A DNA stretch of 64,000 nucleotides from Sporothrix humicola (Eukaryota; Ascomycota; Sordariomycetes; Ophiostomatales; Ophiostomataceae). The stretch lies in the NCBI GenBank assembly GCA_021396245.1, contig WNYE01000020.1:124001-188000 (forward strand). Direction: 5' to 3'. Numbering within the stretch: position 1 is the stretch's first letter; each line of letters opens with the position of its first letter. Made by a program: the position numbers and the translations under genes. The notes under the pieces are model-generated. The model saw nothing but the letters and a program-made list of their open reading frames with translations. It searched no databases and had not been told where the DNA came from. This document shows positions 21,700 to 33,367 of the stretch, piece after piece.

Positions 21700-23155
21700 A
21701 TGCTGGGTTTTCTCCAGGTAAGTGTTTGCTTCTCCATGCACCATCGCCGTTGTCTCCTTCCCCCGCTAATACCTCTCGTCCCTCTCGCAGCGCCTTGCCC
21801 GGTTCCTCGACCGCCCGGCCTTCCCATGGAAGCGCCTGATTATGGGCTTTTCTCTCGCACAGTATCTCTTCGAAGGTTTCCTCTCGCTCCGCCAGTACCG
21901 CGTCCTCACGGCCACCAAGGCACCCAAGGTTCTCCAGCACGAAGTCTCGCAGGAGGTCTTTGACAAGAGTCAGGCATACGGTCGCGCCAAAGCCAAGTTC
22001 GAGTTTGTTAACGGCATCTGGAACCAGCTGCAAAACTTTGCCTTTTTCCAGTTCGATCTGCTGCCCAAGCTGTGGGCGTGGTCGGGCAGTCTGCTGCTGC
22101 AGTATGCCCCCACGCGCTTCTCGGGCGAAATCTCCCAGTCCATTGTCTTTATCCTCGCCACGATCCTGCTCAACCAACTGCTCTCGCTACCCGGCTCGGT
22201 CTACCACACGTTTGTGCTGGAGGCCAAGTTTGGCTTCAACAAGCAGACGCCCAAGATCTTCATTACCGACATGCTCAAGACCGACCTCCTCACGTTCACG
22301 CTCGTCCCGCCGATCATTGCCGCCTTCACGACCATTATCCGCCGCACCGGTGACCAGTTCTTCTACTACGTCTGGATGTTCGGCGCCGGCCTGCAGGTCT
22401 TTATGATTTCCATCTACCCGATTGCCATTCTGCCGCTGTTCAACAAGCTGTCGCCGCTCGAGGAGGGCGCGCTCAAGACGGACGTCGAGGACCTGGCCAA
22501 GAAGCTCAAGTTCCCGCTGCACGAGCTCTATGTGATTGACGGCAGCCGCCGCAGCGCCCACAGCAACGCCTACTTCTTCGGTCTGCCCTGGAAGAAACAC
22601 ATTGTGATTTACGACACGCTGATTGAGAAGAGCGAGACCGAGGAGGTCGTGGCCGTGCTGGCGCACGAGCTGGGCCACTGGGGCCTGGGCCACACGACGC
22701 GGCTGTTTGGCATCTCGCAGGCGCACTTCTTCTACATCTTTGCGCTCTTCTCCGTCTTTATCAACAACAAGAGCCTGTACGCCGACTTTGGCTTTGTCAA
22801 CCAGCGGCCCACGATCATTGGCTTCCTGCTGTTCTCGGACGCGCTCGCGCCCATGGACATGATCATCAAGCTGCTGATGAACATCCTGAGCCGCCGCTAC
22901 GAGTTCCAGGCCGACGCCTTTGCGCGCGGTCTCGGCTACGAGGACGCCCTAGCGCGCTCGCTGATCAAGCTGCAGATCCAGAACCTCAGCACCATGGACG
23001 CGGACTGGATGTATGCTAACTACCACTTCTCGCACCCGATCCTGTCGGAGCGCCTTAAGGCCCTGGACTGGCAGCCGACCGAGAAGGTCGAAGTCAAGGA
23101 GACCAAGAAGGAGGCCGAGGCCGAGGTCGTTGCCACCGGCCGCGACGAGCTGTAG
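21700..23155 (+). CDS. STE24: CAAX prenyl protease 1 (Ste24 zinc metalloprotease)
   Basis: Membrane zinc metalloprotease of the ER and inner nuclear membrane that removes the -AAX tripeptide from prenylated proteins and cleaves a-factor-type precursors. Exons are 21700-21717 and 21791-23155, giving 460 aa. The intron 21718-21790 (GTAAGT...CGCAG) adds MLGFLQ to RLARFLDRPAFPWKRLIMG. The zinc site HELGH is in VLAHELGHWGLGH near residue 300. The third ligand Glu lies in RRYEFQADAFA, about 80 residues later. Several hydrophobic segments match the seven-helix barrel of the family. The length is close to yeast Ste24 (453 aa). The C-terminus is charged and lacks an obvious KKXX signal. Confidence 0.96.
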
Positions 23156-23659
23156 ACGAAGTGAGGTGGAGAAAAGTGCTATGTTTAGCTCAAGAGGAGG
23201 AAAAGGAAAGATCTAAATGTTATAGTCTTGCAAAGGGAAGATGATGTATGATGTAAAATAGAAGAAATGCGACTCCATTAGAAAGAGTCTGGATTTAAAC
23301 AATGATATTTATGAGCTATTCACTGACCTGGCTGTTAGTCCGCTAAAGTGCCCTGTAAATATAGATGACAGTGGTGTTGACAAAAATGGTCCACTTAGCT
23401 CAATTCAGCCAATCAGAGCGACTCAATCGCATCAACCAGACCATCCCATCGAGGGTCCTGCTAGCGAAAATTCTTGAACCTCACTTGTTCGATCCGAGAG
23501 CTCGTTTGACAATCACGCACACGCGACCACGCCCACCACGATCCCGGCGAACGGCTGACCTAGGCGGCCCCTCTCAATTCGACTCTTTCTTTTCGCCTAC
23601 CTACCGTCTCTCGCTCCGCAATCTCTCCTCGTCTCCCCACATTCACATTCACATTCACA
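23156..23659. other. Intergenic / promoter region of mitochondrial bL34
   Basis: About 500 bp. It contains a CCAAT box at 23409-23413 and, just before the ATG, a CACATT/CATTCA hexamer run (about 23638-23658). Confidence 0.5.
23409..23413 (+). promoter_or_regulatory. CCAAT box upstream of mitochondrial ribosomal protein gene
   Basis: The sequence AGCCAATCAGAG is a close match to the HAP/CBF complex site and lies about 250 bp before the ATG of the mitochondrial bL34 gene. HAP regulation of mitochondrial genes is known in fungi; its use here is inferred. Confidence 0.4.
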
Positions 23660-24160
23660 ATGTTCGCCTCACGGCCAACATTCTGCGTCGCGGCAGCTGC
23701 TCGCACCGTGGCCACCGCCACAAAGGCTCCCGCCCAGACTCGGTAAGCTATGCCCTCGGTCTTGGCCCGACACATTGTCTTCAGAGCCCCTGCTAACCGT
23801 CCCAGCTCCTTCTCTATCCTTCCTCGCCTGCGGCCAACATCGATGACTTCAACGGCCTCGGCCTCAATCTTCCGCTCGCCCATTCTCTCTCAGATCACAG
23901 CCGCCCCGGCGCCGTCAGCGGCAACAGCATTATCAGCAGAGTCGCTCGACCTCGTCAACCCAGCCACCATCTCCCGCCACCCGGCCCTCGCCGGCTTTGC
24001 CAGCCAAATCCGCTGCGGCCCTCGCCCAACAATGGCCAAAGCCACGCGCCTGATCCAGAAACGCCGCCACGGTTTCCTCAGCCGTATACGCACTAAGAAC
24101 GGACGCAAGACACTGATGCGGCGGCGCCAAAAGGGCCGTAAGCGGCTTGCAGCCCTCTAG
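23660..24160 (+). CDS. Mitochondrial large ribosomal subunit protein bL34m
   Basis: Exons 23660-23742 and 23806-24160 give 145 aa. The intron 23743-23805 has a GTAAGC donor, a GCTAAC branch and a CCCAG acceptor. The N-terminal 90 residues are Ala/Ser/Arg/Thr-rich with a mitochondrial targeting character (MFASRPTFCVAAAARTVATA). The C-terminal 45 residues are the bL34 core: RLIQKRRHGFLSRIRTKNGR, then KTLMRRRQKGRKRLA, with the usual Arg/Lys density and the HGF(L)xR signature. The long N-terminal region is larger than in bacterial L34 (about 45 aa), as expected for fungal mitochondrial forms. Confidence 0.93.
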
Positions 24161-24407
24161 AGGGAGAGGGGAAGACGAACAAGTTGAACGAAAAACAGCT
24201 AAAGTTCAAGGAAGATACGACCACATTGTATGACTACGAGATAGAGAGGAAGAACTGGAAAAACAAAGACGACGGCAAAACAAAATATATCAAATCAAAA
24301 GCAGCGTCATATATTTACTGTATAAAATATAAACAAATATACATCTCCATACCTTCGTGCACCTCATGAACACGAAACAGTTAATTATTAAACAGAACCA
24401 AGAGGCT

Positions 24408-27300
24408 CTACGGGCCTGTCAGGCCACTCTGGCAAGTCAGCGTGTCCGTATAACAAGCCGTGTACAGCTGGTCGCTTGACTCGCCGAGCCAGATCGTGTA
24501 CCGCTCCGAGCTCGGCAGGCTGGGCAGCACCCAGTTCTGCTGTACCACATCCCAGACGCTGAGATCCTTGCGCGTCAGCTGTAGATTGACTGTGTCAGAG
24601 CCACCAGGTGCCAGTGTGGCCGTCTTGGCAAAGTCGCGCAGCTGCACAATTGGCGTCTCGTACTTGCTGCTGGACGGGAACTGGAGGTATGCCTGGACCA
24701 CAGAACGGCCGCCGTACTTCTTGCCCGTGTTGCTCACTTTGACAGACAGCTTGTATGCCACATCAAACAGTGCAGGGTTGCCGCCTTGGGCGCCGCCAGA
24801 CGCTGGGCCTTCCTTTTGTGTGGTTGAGTAGCCGGCCGGGTAAGGATACGTCGACGTCTTGGAGGCCGCGATGTCGGCCTCGGCATCTGACAGAGACACC
24901 CACGAGTACAGGTACCGCCAGATCGTGGAGAAACCAGCCGGCATAGTTGCCTCAGATGCTGGCGGGATGGCTGACGAGTACGACGGCGTGGGCAGCTTCG
25001 AAGGTCGTGCAGCAGGGAGCGTTGAAGTCAACTTTGTGCTGACAGAAATGGCCGCATTGCTCAGCGAAAAGTTGGTGTAGCTCAGACCGTGGCCAAAGGC
25101 AAAACGGGGCTCAATGTTGTTCTTCTTGAGGTACCGGTAGTCAATGTACAAACCCTCCGAGTACGTGTCCTGGACCTGGCCAAAGGCAAAGCCACGGATG
25201 CCCAGGCTATCAGGATAGTCGCTCTCCTGCTTGGGGATCGAGTAGGGCAAGTGACCGCTAGGCGTAACCGTACCGTAAAGAACATCGGCCAAGGATTCAC
25301 CAGCTTCTTGACCAGGAAGGTGTGCAACGACAACAGACTTAACAGACGGAAGGTTGACCCAAGAGTCCATAACAATCGGGCCAACAGTGTGCACAACGAC
25401 AATCACAGTATCATAAGCCTTGGCGACAGCCTGAACAAGAGCATCGCCGCCATGCCAGGCTGACAAGCCTGCTGAATCACGGTCGCCGTGATTACCTTCA
25501 ACCGTGTACTGGTTCTCACCAGAATCTGACGAGAGGAAGACAACAGCGACTTCATTGCCGCTCTGCGATGGTGGGAAGAACCACGGCCAGCTGTCGTAGT
25601 TGTGGTACGTGACCCCACCGGTGCTGCGGTTCGTCAGGGCTGTGATCGGGTCATCAAAGTACGGGTAGTTGGCCGTTCCAGACCCCCAGCCCATACCAAG
25701 AGTGCCAGTGTCGCAAGAACGGTCGGCACAGGCATTTGCACCAGACGGATTGACCTTGGCATCGCTACCGAAGACAACAAGCGGACGAGAAAGGTCCAGT
25801 GGCAGGAGAGCGCCAGTGTTTTGCAGCAACGTAATGGCGTCGGTGGCCACTTGCCGGGCAACGGTGGCATGGTCTCCCTGAACGTCGACAAACTGGTTCA
25901 CAACACCACTCGGCGAGAAGAGTGCACCAGGGTACAGCAGACCCGTTTCGGCATCGGTGTTGGAAGAGAAGTTGGGCGGCGGGTAGTCCGCATCTTGGTT
26001 CATCTGGTACCAAGCTGCGACAACGCGCGTTGCCATGTCGTTGATACGGTCCATGGGCACTGAACCGTTCAGAGCTGCGCGGGTAAGATCGTACATGAAG
26101 TAGCTAGTGCCAATCAACGGGATCTGCTCGTCGCCAGGCATGCCCATATCAAGACCAGCCAGCGCCGCAGCCACGCCAGACATTTGGCCGAGCCTGTTGT
26201 GTCAGTGTTGTTACATAGAAAAATCAGGATAATCAGACAAACTCACCAGTCTGACATGACGAATCCTTGAAATCCAAGCTCGTCCTTGAGGATATTGTTC
26301 AGGAGGTAGCTGTTTTGCGAGCAGGCCGAGCCATTGACGCCGTTGTACGCCGCCATAATAGAAGCGGCACCGGCACGAACAGACTCTGCAAATGGCCACA
26401 GATAAAGCTCATGGAGTGTTCGGTCGTCTGTAAATATGCGTTGTTAGTATACCACTCTCATATTTAATCCCACCATTGTCAACTCACCAATATTTGCGCT
26501 GTAGCCGGGCATAATGACGTTGTACATGCGGTACATCTCCTGCTCGTAGCCGATCAGGTGCTTCACTGTCGCCATCACACCCTTTGATTGCACACCTTGG
26601 ACCGTCAAGGCACCACCCACCGCTTGGAGTACGGGATCGGCCCCGAAGCCTTCCCAGTTGCGGCCGCCACGCGGTTTGCGTCCGAGCGGTCCAATCGTCG
26701 GTCCGAGATAGACATTGACGCCCTTGCCACGGAATTCTTCACCGATAGCTTCGGCCCGCGCCAACATCAAGTCCTTATCCCAGGTGGCGCCAGTGGTGAT
26801 GCCGGCCGGGAAGGCAGTGACATGGTCTGTCGAACGGACGCCCAAAGCACTGTCTTGAAGACAGAGCTGAGGGAAGCCCACGCGGAGAGCACTGCCAGTG
26901 TTTCCAACACAGGGTCTAGAAGGTTAGTGAATATGAAAATGATGCCGTTGAATATTTTAAATATATTATGAGTACGTCCTCACTCACCCTGGTTGCTATG
27001 TTAGCATTGAAATATTCATATAAATGTAGAAACATTTCTGCCGGGATCTGACTTACCCATGAAAAAGCCAGTGCCGGCGGTGATGTTGGTCTTCTCGGCT
27101 AGAGTCATGGACGACACAAGGGCTTCCGCCTTTTCATAGGCACTAGTCCAGTCAGACGTCCATCCTCCAAGCGGAGACGGATAGTACGGCGAGGCGACAT
27201 ATCCGGCCGGCACGGAGTCGCGTCGGTGCAAAGTAGCGCCAGCTGCCGTGCGGGTCCAGGCCGCCGAAGCCGCGAGAGCAACACAGGCGTAGTTCACCAT
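24408..27300 (-). CDS. Secreted GH3 beta-glucosidase with a candidate one-nucleotide exon
   Basis: Glycoside hydrolase family 3 enzyme, predicted secreted, releasing glucose from cellobiose-type beta-glucosides. Exons on the minus strand are 27300-27057, 26988 (1 nt), 26915-26488, 26427-26247 and 26193-24408, giving 879 aa. There is an N-terminal signal-like segment (MVNYACVALAASAAWTRTAAGA). The TIM-barrel domain contains GPCVGNTGS, LGPTIGPLGRKPRGGRNWEGF and VKHLIGYEQE. The nucleophile Asp284 is in GFVMSDW. The alpha/beta sandwich domain follows, and a fibronectin III-like C-terminal domain has LxDF(A)K and VxLxLxRKDLSVWD. Introns are 68, 72, 60 and 53 bp with canonical ends. Exon 1 ends in phase 1 and the GPCVGNTGS exon needs phase 2, so one extra base is required. 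The G at 26988, flanked by CAG and GTGAGT, supplies it. Without it the gene would need non-canonical splicing or be frameshifted. Confidence 0.9.
26988..26988 (-). other. Candidate single-nucleotide exon of the GH3 gene
   Basis: On the minus strand, intron 27056-26989 runs GTAAGT...TGCTAAC...CAACCAG and intron 26987-26916 runs GTGAGT...CACTAAC...CTTCTAG. They leave one G between them. The exon completes codon 82 as G-G-A (Gly), giving FFMGPCVGNTGS, the family sequence. Confidence 0.6.
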
Positions 27301-29433
27301 TTCGGGAAATCAATGTGAGATTCCTAGCGTTCGGTGGGTGTGGTGCAATCAGAGACTGGCAGTTACTTGTTAGTCTATCAAGACCAAAGTAAACACGCGA
27401 GGGATACATCGAGAGTAAAAATATATACGTACCAGACTGTGAGTAGTTCACGTCACCGGTTTGTTCATTCAGCCGCAGGGTCGACGTGTGCCTGGGCTTG
27501 TCCTGTTTTTGAAGTGATCGTCATCGCGTGTCCTGACCGTGTTCTGGAAATAAATTGAGAAAAGTAAACTCTCAGAAATGGTAACCGGCCGGGTCCCTCT
27601 CCCTGCCGAGCCTGTGTTGCATCCTGTTTGCTTTCCATATCTTTTCTTATTTTTCTTTTTGTGGTTATCAACCTGTCGACCATACGAAATGCTCCCCGCA
27701 GGGAGGGAGATGAAGATCCACGGTGTGTAGATGCGCCATGGTGGTGTCTCACTCAAAGAGGAAATGAGGGCCGCATTTACACAGACGAATGGCAGTAGAC
27801 GATGCTACCTCAGTGGCGTAAAGGTATCACCAACCATTGGCGGAATCTTCTTGGCTTGAATATTGGGGACAACAATGTGCTCAACAGCCAGGTACTGGGG
27901 AGATCAAATGGTGAGTAAATTGGATAGAAGCGCCGGTATGTGGCCGGGCGCGTGAGGTACAAAATCAATTATCACTAAGAAGCCAAAAACGGTCAGTAAA
28001 AGCAAGATGCACACCAAGTAACAGAAGCGAGGGGAAGGGGAAACACGAACAAAATGTGGAAAAGCCACAGGGACCTCGACGACGTACGACGTCGAAAGTG
28101 GAAAATCAAGGCCAATGCGACTCCAGAAATCTCAAAAGGCAAAAGGGCGGGAAAGGGGACAGGGCAGCCGATCGGAAAAGAAGCGGAGGCTGGGCAGATC
28201 TGGGGTCCGGGCTCGATTTTTGGTCGGTTTTGCCTGTTGACGTCTGCGAGGTGTCATTCTTGTCAATGTGCCAACCTGTTTTTGGCGATACAGGGGTATA
28301 TCACAGGCGGTAAGGCGATCAGATAGGCAATTGTCCCGCTGGTCGCCAGTCCAAAGAAGCACAGTAGCTTCTGTCACTGCGCCATATCTGCCGCCATCTG
28401 GTTTTTGTTTGTCAAGTTGATGGACGCTCATTGCGGCTTTTGGTCTTCTGACCATCGTTTTTCTCTGTTTTCTCGGCCCGTTGGCTTCCAAGCGCTGAAG
28501 TGCTGTCAAAAGCACATGCTTTCTTTGACAGGTTCGCTGCCCATTGCCGAGCGCCAAGTAGCATATTCCCTGTACAAAAGGTGATAAGTGAGTGTAGATC
28601 TGTTCGATGGCAAGCCTTGCAGAGCGAATTGAGTCAGTATTTACCTTGTCTGTTCCCGCCAAGAATTTGCATCTCGGGCCCAATTGAAGCGGTACCGGGC
28701 TTTTTGATACCGGCAGTCGAAGAGGGGTCAAGACGGAGAAATCCACACTGCCATCGGCCGGACTGCATGGCAATGAACGGGGGTCCAATGCGGGGGTGGG
28801 TGAACGACAGCCTCGGAAGTGAATCTATGATTGTGGCTTGTGATACATTTTCGGTAGTGAAGAAGAAAGAAGACGGTTAGCTTTGGCGGTCTGCGAGAAA
28901 GGGGGTAAATACTTTGGAGGAAACTGCAGTTAGGAAAGGGCGATCTTGTGATAAGTGGTGCAATGTGTTCAGGAAGGCACGATATGGTCAACATTGTGTC
29001 ACCGTTGGATATACGGTTAATGGGGAAGGTGCTACCAGCAGTTCTGTTGCACACAATAATTGTCAATATATTGGCTCAAGACATGAAGTTAAAAACCCTT
29101 ACGAACAAAAGAAATATATGTGTATAAAAACAGTCATCGTAAACATGTCCTTCGGTTTTTTTTTCTTTTTCTTTTTTTAAGAAATAAAAGGACAAAATGT
29201 AATAAGCCAGAAACAGCCAAAAGACCAACAAGAAATATTCTCAAAATAAACAACTTGCATTCAAATATTGTATAAACACGGCATAGCTTCATGTTATTTA
29301 TATGGTTGATGTCTGTTTTGAAGCTCATTAACTAGCCATATACTTCTACCACAAGGCTTCCCATTTTCCATTTATTAAATAAATGCACGTAATAAATAGA
29401 CCAAAATTGCCCAACTCTTCTCCTCCCATTCAA
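27301..29433. other. Long intergenic region upstream of the GH3 gene
   Basis: About 2.1 kb between the GH3 start and the 3' end of the Pol delta subunit gene. A 218-codon minus-strand ORF (28788-28132) crosses it but has no recognisable motif and a translated-noise composition. A T-rich run lies at 29155-29177. The region probably holds the regulated promoter of the beta-glucosidase; I cannot assign specific sites. Confidence 0.4.
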
Positions 29434-31172
29434 CTATTTTTTTCTTCCAATCTTGACGCGTGATACTTCGAGCGTCTCTGTATCGAGAAGGACAATCTCG
29501 TGCCTCTCCGAGAAACTTGGCACGGCGATAAGGCGCACTTTCTGGCCATCCGGTCCAGTAATAATGCAGGTGCCAAAACGAGGCTGCGAGCCGGCAAAGT
29601 AGACGTGAGGGCAGGTGTCGAGAACAAACGGGTCGTCCTCCTGGTATGGGTAGCTCCACAGAGTATCGGGGGCAGTGGGCGCCGCACAGCGCCAGCGGCA
29701 GGTGGCCTCCATCATGCTGAGGCGGTCTTTGACATGGACGTATTTTTGGATATCATCAATAGTCTGGCCACTGGTTCCAAGAACACGCCAGCCCTCGACC
29801 TCGCCTTCCCAGGGGTTGGTAACGGTATCGAGCCAGCCAGGCTCTGACGGCGCCTGTTCTCCCTCGGCCTGAACCTTCGGCAATGTATAGAGCCGGGAAT
29901 TGGGGAACATGGCCGGGTGGATAGGCTGCTGGGGCAGACTGGAATTTGCGGGATCGCTGACACCCGGCATCAGGGTCACTGGGATGGACGGCAGCAGCTC
30001 GGCCAGAAAGTCGTCAAGGAGTGAGCTGGGGATGGGGTTGTAGGTGTTGCTGTCGTAGCCGTACTTCTTCTGCTGTAATGGGTTCGTGGCATCGGCTGCT
30101 GCTGCTATCGCCACATTCGGTGCTGGTTGATCTTCTGGGTCTTCTGCCAGAGCGATGGAGTTGCCAGCAATGATTAAGCGGCTAATATGCGATGCCTCTT
30201 CTTGCTGGCCAGGGACCAACGACTCGCCAAGGAGGTATTCGAGCAGCAGGGACGTTTCGACTGCCGAATCACCGTGCGGGCCGGAGAAGTTGAGGCCCGA
30301 AACAATGGCAATCTTGTTGTTTTTGCTGATGCTGCCGCTGCCGCTGCTTCCGTTCTTCGTCTCTGCTGTGCCGTCCATATCCACATCTCCTTCAGTTTTG
30401 ACTCGTTTTGTCGGTGGGCCTTCTCCCGCGCCATTGGCAATGGGTTTCGACAGCTCCCAGCGTTCAGGCTGTGGCGGCAGATCGGGAAACATAATGTCAA
30501 TGACCTCGAGCTCGCCGTCTTCGTTCTCGGTGCCCATGACGGCGATGATACAGCCAGTCACGAGAAGCACTGAACGGAGCGGCCGGCCGACGAGACGGAT
30601 GCGGCCCGAGTCGTCCTCGAGCATCATGGCAACGCTGCCGCGGCCCTCGGCCAGAACATCGTCGTTGTCGTCAGGAATGTACTTTTTTACCTTGGACGGT
30701 TTGGACAGAATCTTGTCCTGCGACACATCGTCGAGAATGCTCGGTTTGTAGGGCATGTCCATGTAGACCGTGCCCGAGACCCAGCACAGCTCGCCCTGGC
30801 GCACGTCCAGCACGCGCTCGACCTTTTTGGCACGGATACCGCCGACCTCAATGTCCTTGAACGCCTCGGCGGCGACCTTGTCGACGGTTGGCTTGATCTT
30901 TGCGAGGCGCAAGAAGTACATGTCGGCAAATTGCTGCTGGTACGTGCGGCTGTTTTCGAGGTCGAAGCGGTGTAGCGGATGGTAGGCCGTCTGTCCGCGT
31001 TCGAGTAATGGCTCATCATTTCTGGGGGGAGGCTGGGTTAGAATTGGGTGGAAAAATAGGAGAAAAGCAAGCTCGTGATCTTTCGTCGTGAGAGCTTTAG
31101 AATTTGCTTTTGAAATTGGAAGACATACAGAGGAGCAGCCAGCAGGCTTTTGGCGGCATCTAGGGACACCAT
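29434..31172 (-). CDS. POL31: DNA polymerase delta small (B) subunit
   Basis: Regulatory subunit of replicative DNA polymerase delta, related to yeast Pol31 and S. pombe Cdc1, with an inactive phosphoesterase fold and an OB fold. Exons are 31172-31129 and 31021-29434, giving 543 aa. The intron 31128-31022 (GTATGT donor, CCCCCAG acceptor) joins MVSLDAAKSLLAAPL to NDEPLLERGQTAYHPL. Family landmarks: FADMYFLRLAKIKP, GTVYMDMPYKPSILDD, DDSGRIRLVG (OB fold), VSGLNFSGPHGDS (phosphoesterase), VTLMPGVSDPANSSLPQQPIH and FPNSRLYTLPKV. The C-terminus has CPHVYFAGSQPRFGT. Disordered acidic loops lie around residues 280-320. It is divergent from YTM1 with a 614-bp shared region. Confidence 0.95.
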
Positions 31173-31786
31173 GTTGTGCAGTTTGGCAAAGACCGGATAT
31201 GCGCGAGACAAAGTGTGTGGCCGTCGGGGTGGGTGACGTTTTGGCGACGGAAACAAAAATCACCACGAGCAAAGGACAACTGGTGATGATGCAGGAGGAC
31301 GCGCTTGAGAGGGGCAGCTGGACGCGCCTGTATCGCGTTTTGGCGCAAATCCCTTAAATGGTTGAGCTGTCCACTGGAAGAGCTGTGGAAAAGAGCGGCG
31401 TAAGGGGCGCTGGGCCACTAAATTGACCGGTTTACAGTACCTGATGTTCCTTTCTAGGGGGTGGCGCTTATTGGCTACAGGCTGTTGCGGGGCAAGGCTA
31501 CTGGCGGTGACAGCTGCTTTATGGCGGTCGCAAGGCTGAGCCGCTAGACGGGGACGCCAAAAAGGTCCCGATAAGATAAGAAAAAAAAGTTCCTGCCCAT
31601 ACAAAAAAATTAAATAAAAAATTCATGCACCAAAACGACCTCCAACATCAATCATCACGCCGATATTTACGATTGACCAGGAACAACAACGACCTCTGCG
31701 GCGATCACAACGGCCAATTGGGCATACATACACTACATATAGCCCCCCAAATACCCCGAATACCCGACGGTCCATCCTTCGCTTCG
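31173..31786. other. Divergent promoter region, POL31 / YTM1
   Basis: About 610 bp shared by two divergent growth-related genes. No gene is supported. The YTM1 frame is open back to 31625 with another ATG, but that leader-encoded stretch is not like the family N-terminus. Confidence 0.5.
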
Positions 31787-33367
31787 ATGGCATCCGCTTT
31801 CGACTCGGCCTCGGCCGACGATGCCCAGGTCAAGGTCTTTTTCACAACAACCGAGCAGGATGCCGACCTGCAGCTGCCCGAGTCGAAGCGCCCGCTGATT
31901 GTGCCTGCCGACATCCGCCGTTATGGCCTCTCGCGCATTTTGAACTCCGAGTCCATGCTGGCGACCGACCGGCCGGTTCCCTTTGATTTCCTGGTGGACG
32001 GCGCCTATCTCCGCACGACGCTCGAGGAATACCTGCGCGACAACGGCATTTCGGCCGAGACGACGGTGACGTTGCAGTACGTGCGCAGTCTGGTGCCGCC
32101 CGTGTTTGAGGCGAGCTTTGAGCACGACGACTGGGTCAGCTCGGTGGATATTTCGCCGTCTGTGGCTGGAGCTTCGGGCCGTCTTTTGTCGGGCTCGTAT
32201 GACGGTCTAATTCGTCTGTGGAATGCCGCGGGCCAGGTGACGACAGTATCTCCCGGCGCTGTACAGGGCGGCCACACGGCAGGTGTCAAGGCGGCACGGT
32301 TTGTCACGGCGACGCACATTGCCTCGGCAGGCCTTGATCGGACCGTTCGCATTTGGAAGTACAATGCGGCCGACGACAGCGAGACTGAAGATGCTGTCAT
32401 GGCCGACAACGGAGCCTCGTCTAGGTCGCCCTCGCTTCTGAAGCCTCTGCTCGAGCTGTACGGCCACAAGGGCAGCATTGACTCGCTCGCAACCGACGCC
32501 ACGTCCAAGCGTGTTCTTTCTGCCTCTGTTGACGGCGCAATTGGTCTGTGGTCCATCTCCAAGTCTTCTGCCCCCGCAGCTCCCGAGTCTCTTCTTCCTG
32601 GCGCCGGCAGCGCTGCCGCAATCACAAACAAGAAGCGCAAGATCTCGTCCTCGGCCTCGACGTCGGATGTGCCCCGTCGCGGTGCTCTTTCTCTGATTCA
32701 GGCCCACAAGAACGCTGCTGCTACGGCCGCTGTCTTTGATCCTCGGGACCGCACCGTGGCCTATTCGGCCGGCCAGGACCATGCTCTATGCACACTCGAC
32801 CTGACGACGGGCCAGGTCGTCAGCTCTGTCGCCACGTCGCACGCTCTGCTGTCTCTTTGTGCGCTGGGCGGCAGCAAGTCTTCGTCAGGCGGAAATGGCT
32901 CGCGTCTGTTGGCCGCTGGCAATGCTGCGCGCAACGTTGTCCTCGTCGATCCCCGTGCCTCTGTGGCGACAACGGCCGTCATGACTCTGCGTGGTCACGT
33001 TAACAAGGTCGTTGCTCTCGCAGCAGCGCCCGACAACGAGTACTCGCTGGTGTCGGCGTCCCACGATGGCACATGCCGTATTTGGGATCTGCGGAGCAGC
33101 CGCAAGGCCGTTGACGACGACGCCGCAGCTGCACCGAGCAACAATGCCGAGGGTGCTGCTGCCGGTGCATCAAGCAACCTGACATCCGTCAGCGAGGCCG
33201 TCTACGTCATTGACCGCGAGGGCCGTGAAGGCAAGCGGCGGCCGTTGGCGGGCGAGGGCGTCAAGGTGTTTGACGTCGCCTGGGACAAGACGTGGGGCAT
33301 TGTAAGCGGTGGTGAAGACAAGCGTGTGCAGATGAACCGGGGACGCGACGTTGTCGCACAGTCATGA
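31787..33367 (+). CDS. YTM1: Ribosome biogenesis protein Ytm1 (WDR12)
   Basis: WD40 protein of the Nop7-Erb1-Ytm1 (PeBoW) complex needed for 60S subunit maturation in the nucleolus. A single exon encodes 526 aa from the ATG at 31787 (TTCGATGGC). An in-frame ATG at 31625 would add 54 residues unlike the family, so the later start is chosen. The N-terminal NLE domain (QVKVFFTTTEQDADL, RPLIVPADIRRYGLSRIL, PFDFLVDGAYLRTTLEEYL) is the Rea1 MIDAS-binding ubiquitin-like domain. WD repeats follow: DDWVSSVDISP, GSYDGLIRLWN, ASAGLDRTVRIWK, LYGHKGSIDSLA, SASVDGAIGLWS, SASHDGTCRIWD and SGGEDKRVQMN. A basic insert NKKRKIS lies between repeats and may serve as a nuclear signal. Confidence 0.95.
   Translation: MASAFDSASADDAQVKVFFTTTEQDADLQLPESKRPLIVPADIRRYGLSRILNSESMLATDRPVPFDFLVDGAYLRTTLEEYLRDNGISAETTVTLQYVRSLVPPVFEASFEHDDWVSSVDISPSVAGASGRLLSGSYDGLIRLWNAAGQVTTVSPGAVQGGHTAGVKAARFVTATHIASAGLDRTVRIWKYNAADDSETEDAVMADNGASSRSPSLLKPLLELYGHKGSIDSLATDATSKRVLSASVDGAIGLWSISKSSAPAAPESLLPGAGSAAAITNKKRKISSSASTSDVPRRGALSLIQAHKNAAATAAVFDPRDRTVAYSAGQDHALCTLDLTTGQVVSSVATSHALLSLCALGGSKSSSGGNGSRLLAAGNAARNVVLVDPRASVATTAVMTLRGHVNKVVALAAAPDNEYSLVSASHDGTCRIWDLRSSRKAVDDDAAAAPSNNAEGAAAGASSNLTSVSEAVYVIDREGREGKRRPLAGEGVKVFDVAWDKTWGIVSGGEDKRVQMNRGRDVVAQS

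Noticed and set aside
21195..21839. 214-codon plus-strand ORF overlapping the STE24 start
   Set aside because: Runs through the C/T-rich leader in another frame from STE24, and the product is Arg/Ser/Leu-rich noise.
28132..28788. 218-codon minus-strand ORF in the region upstream of the GH3 gene
   Set aside because: No motif, mixed codon use unlike the neighbouring genes, and no intron or domain signal. Kept as non-coding, though expression data could change this.
31625..31786. Upstream in-frame ATG of YTM1 adding 54 residues
   Set aside because: The added residues do not resemble the family N-terminus. The NLE domain begins directly after the ATG at 31787.
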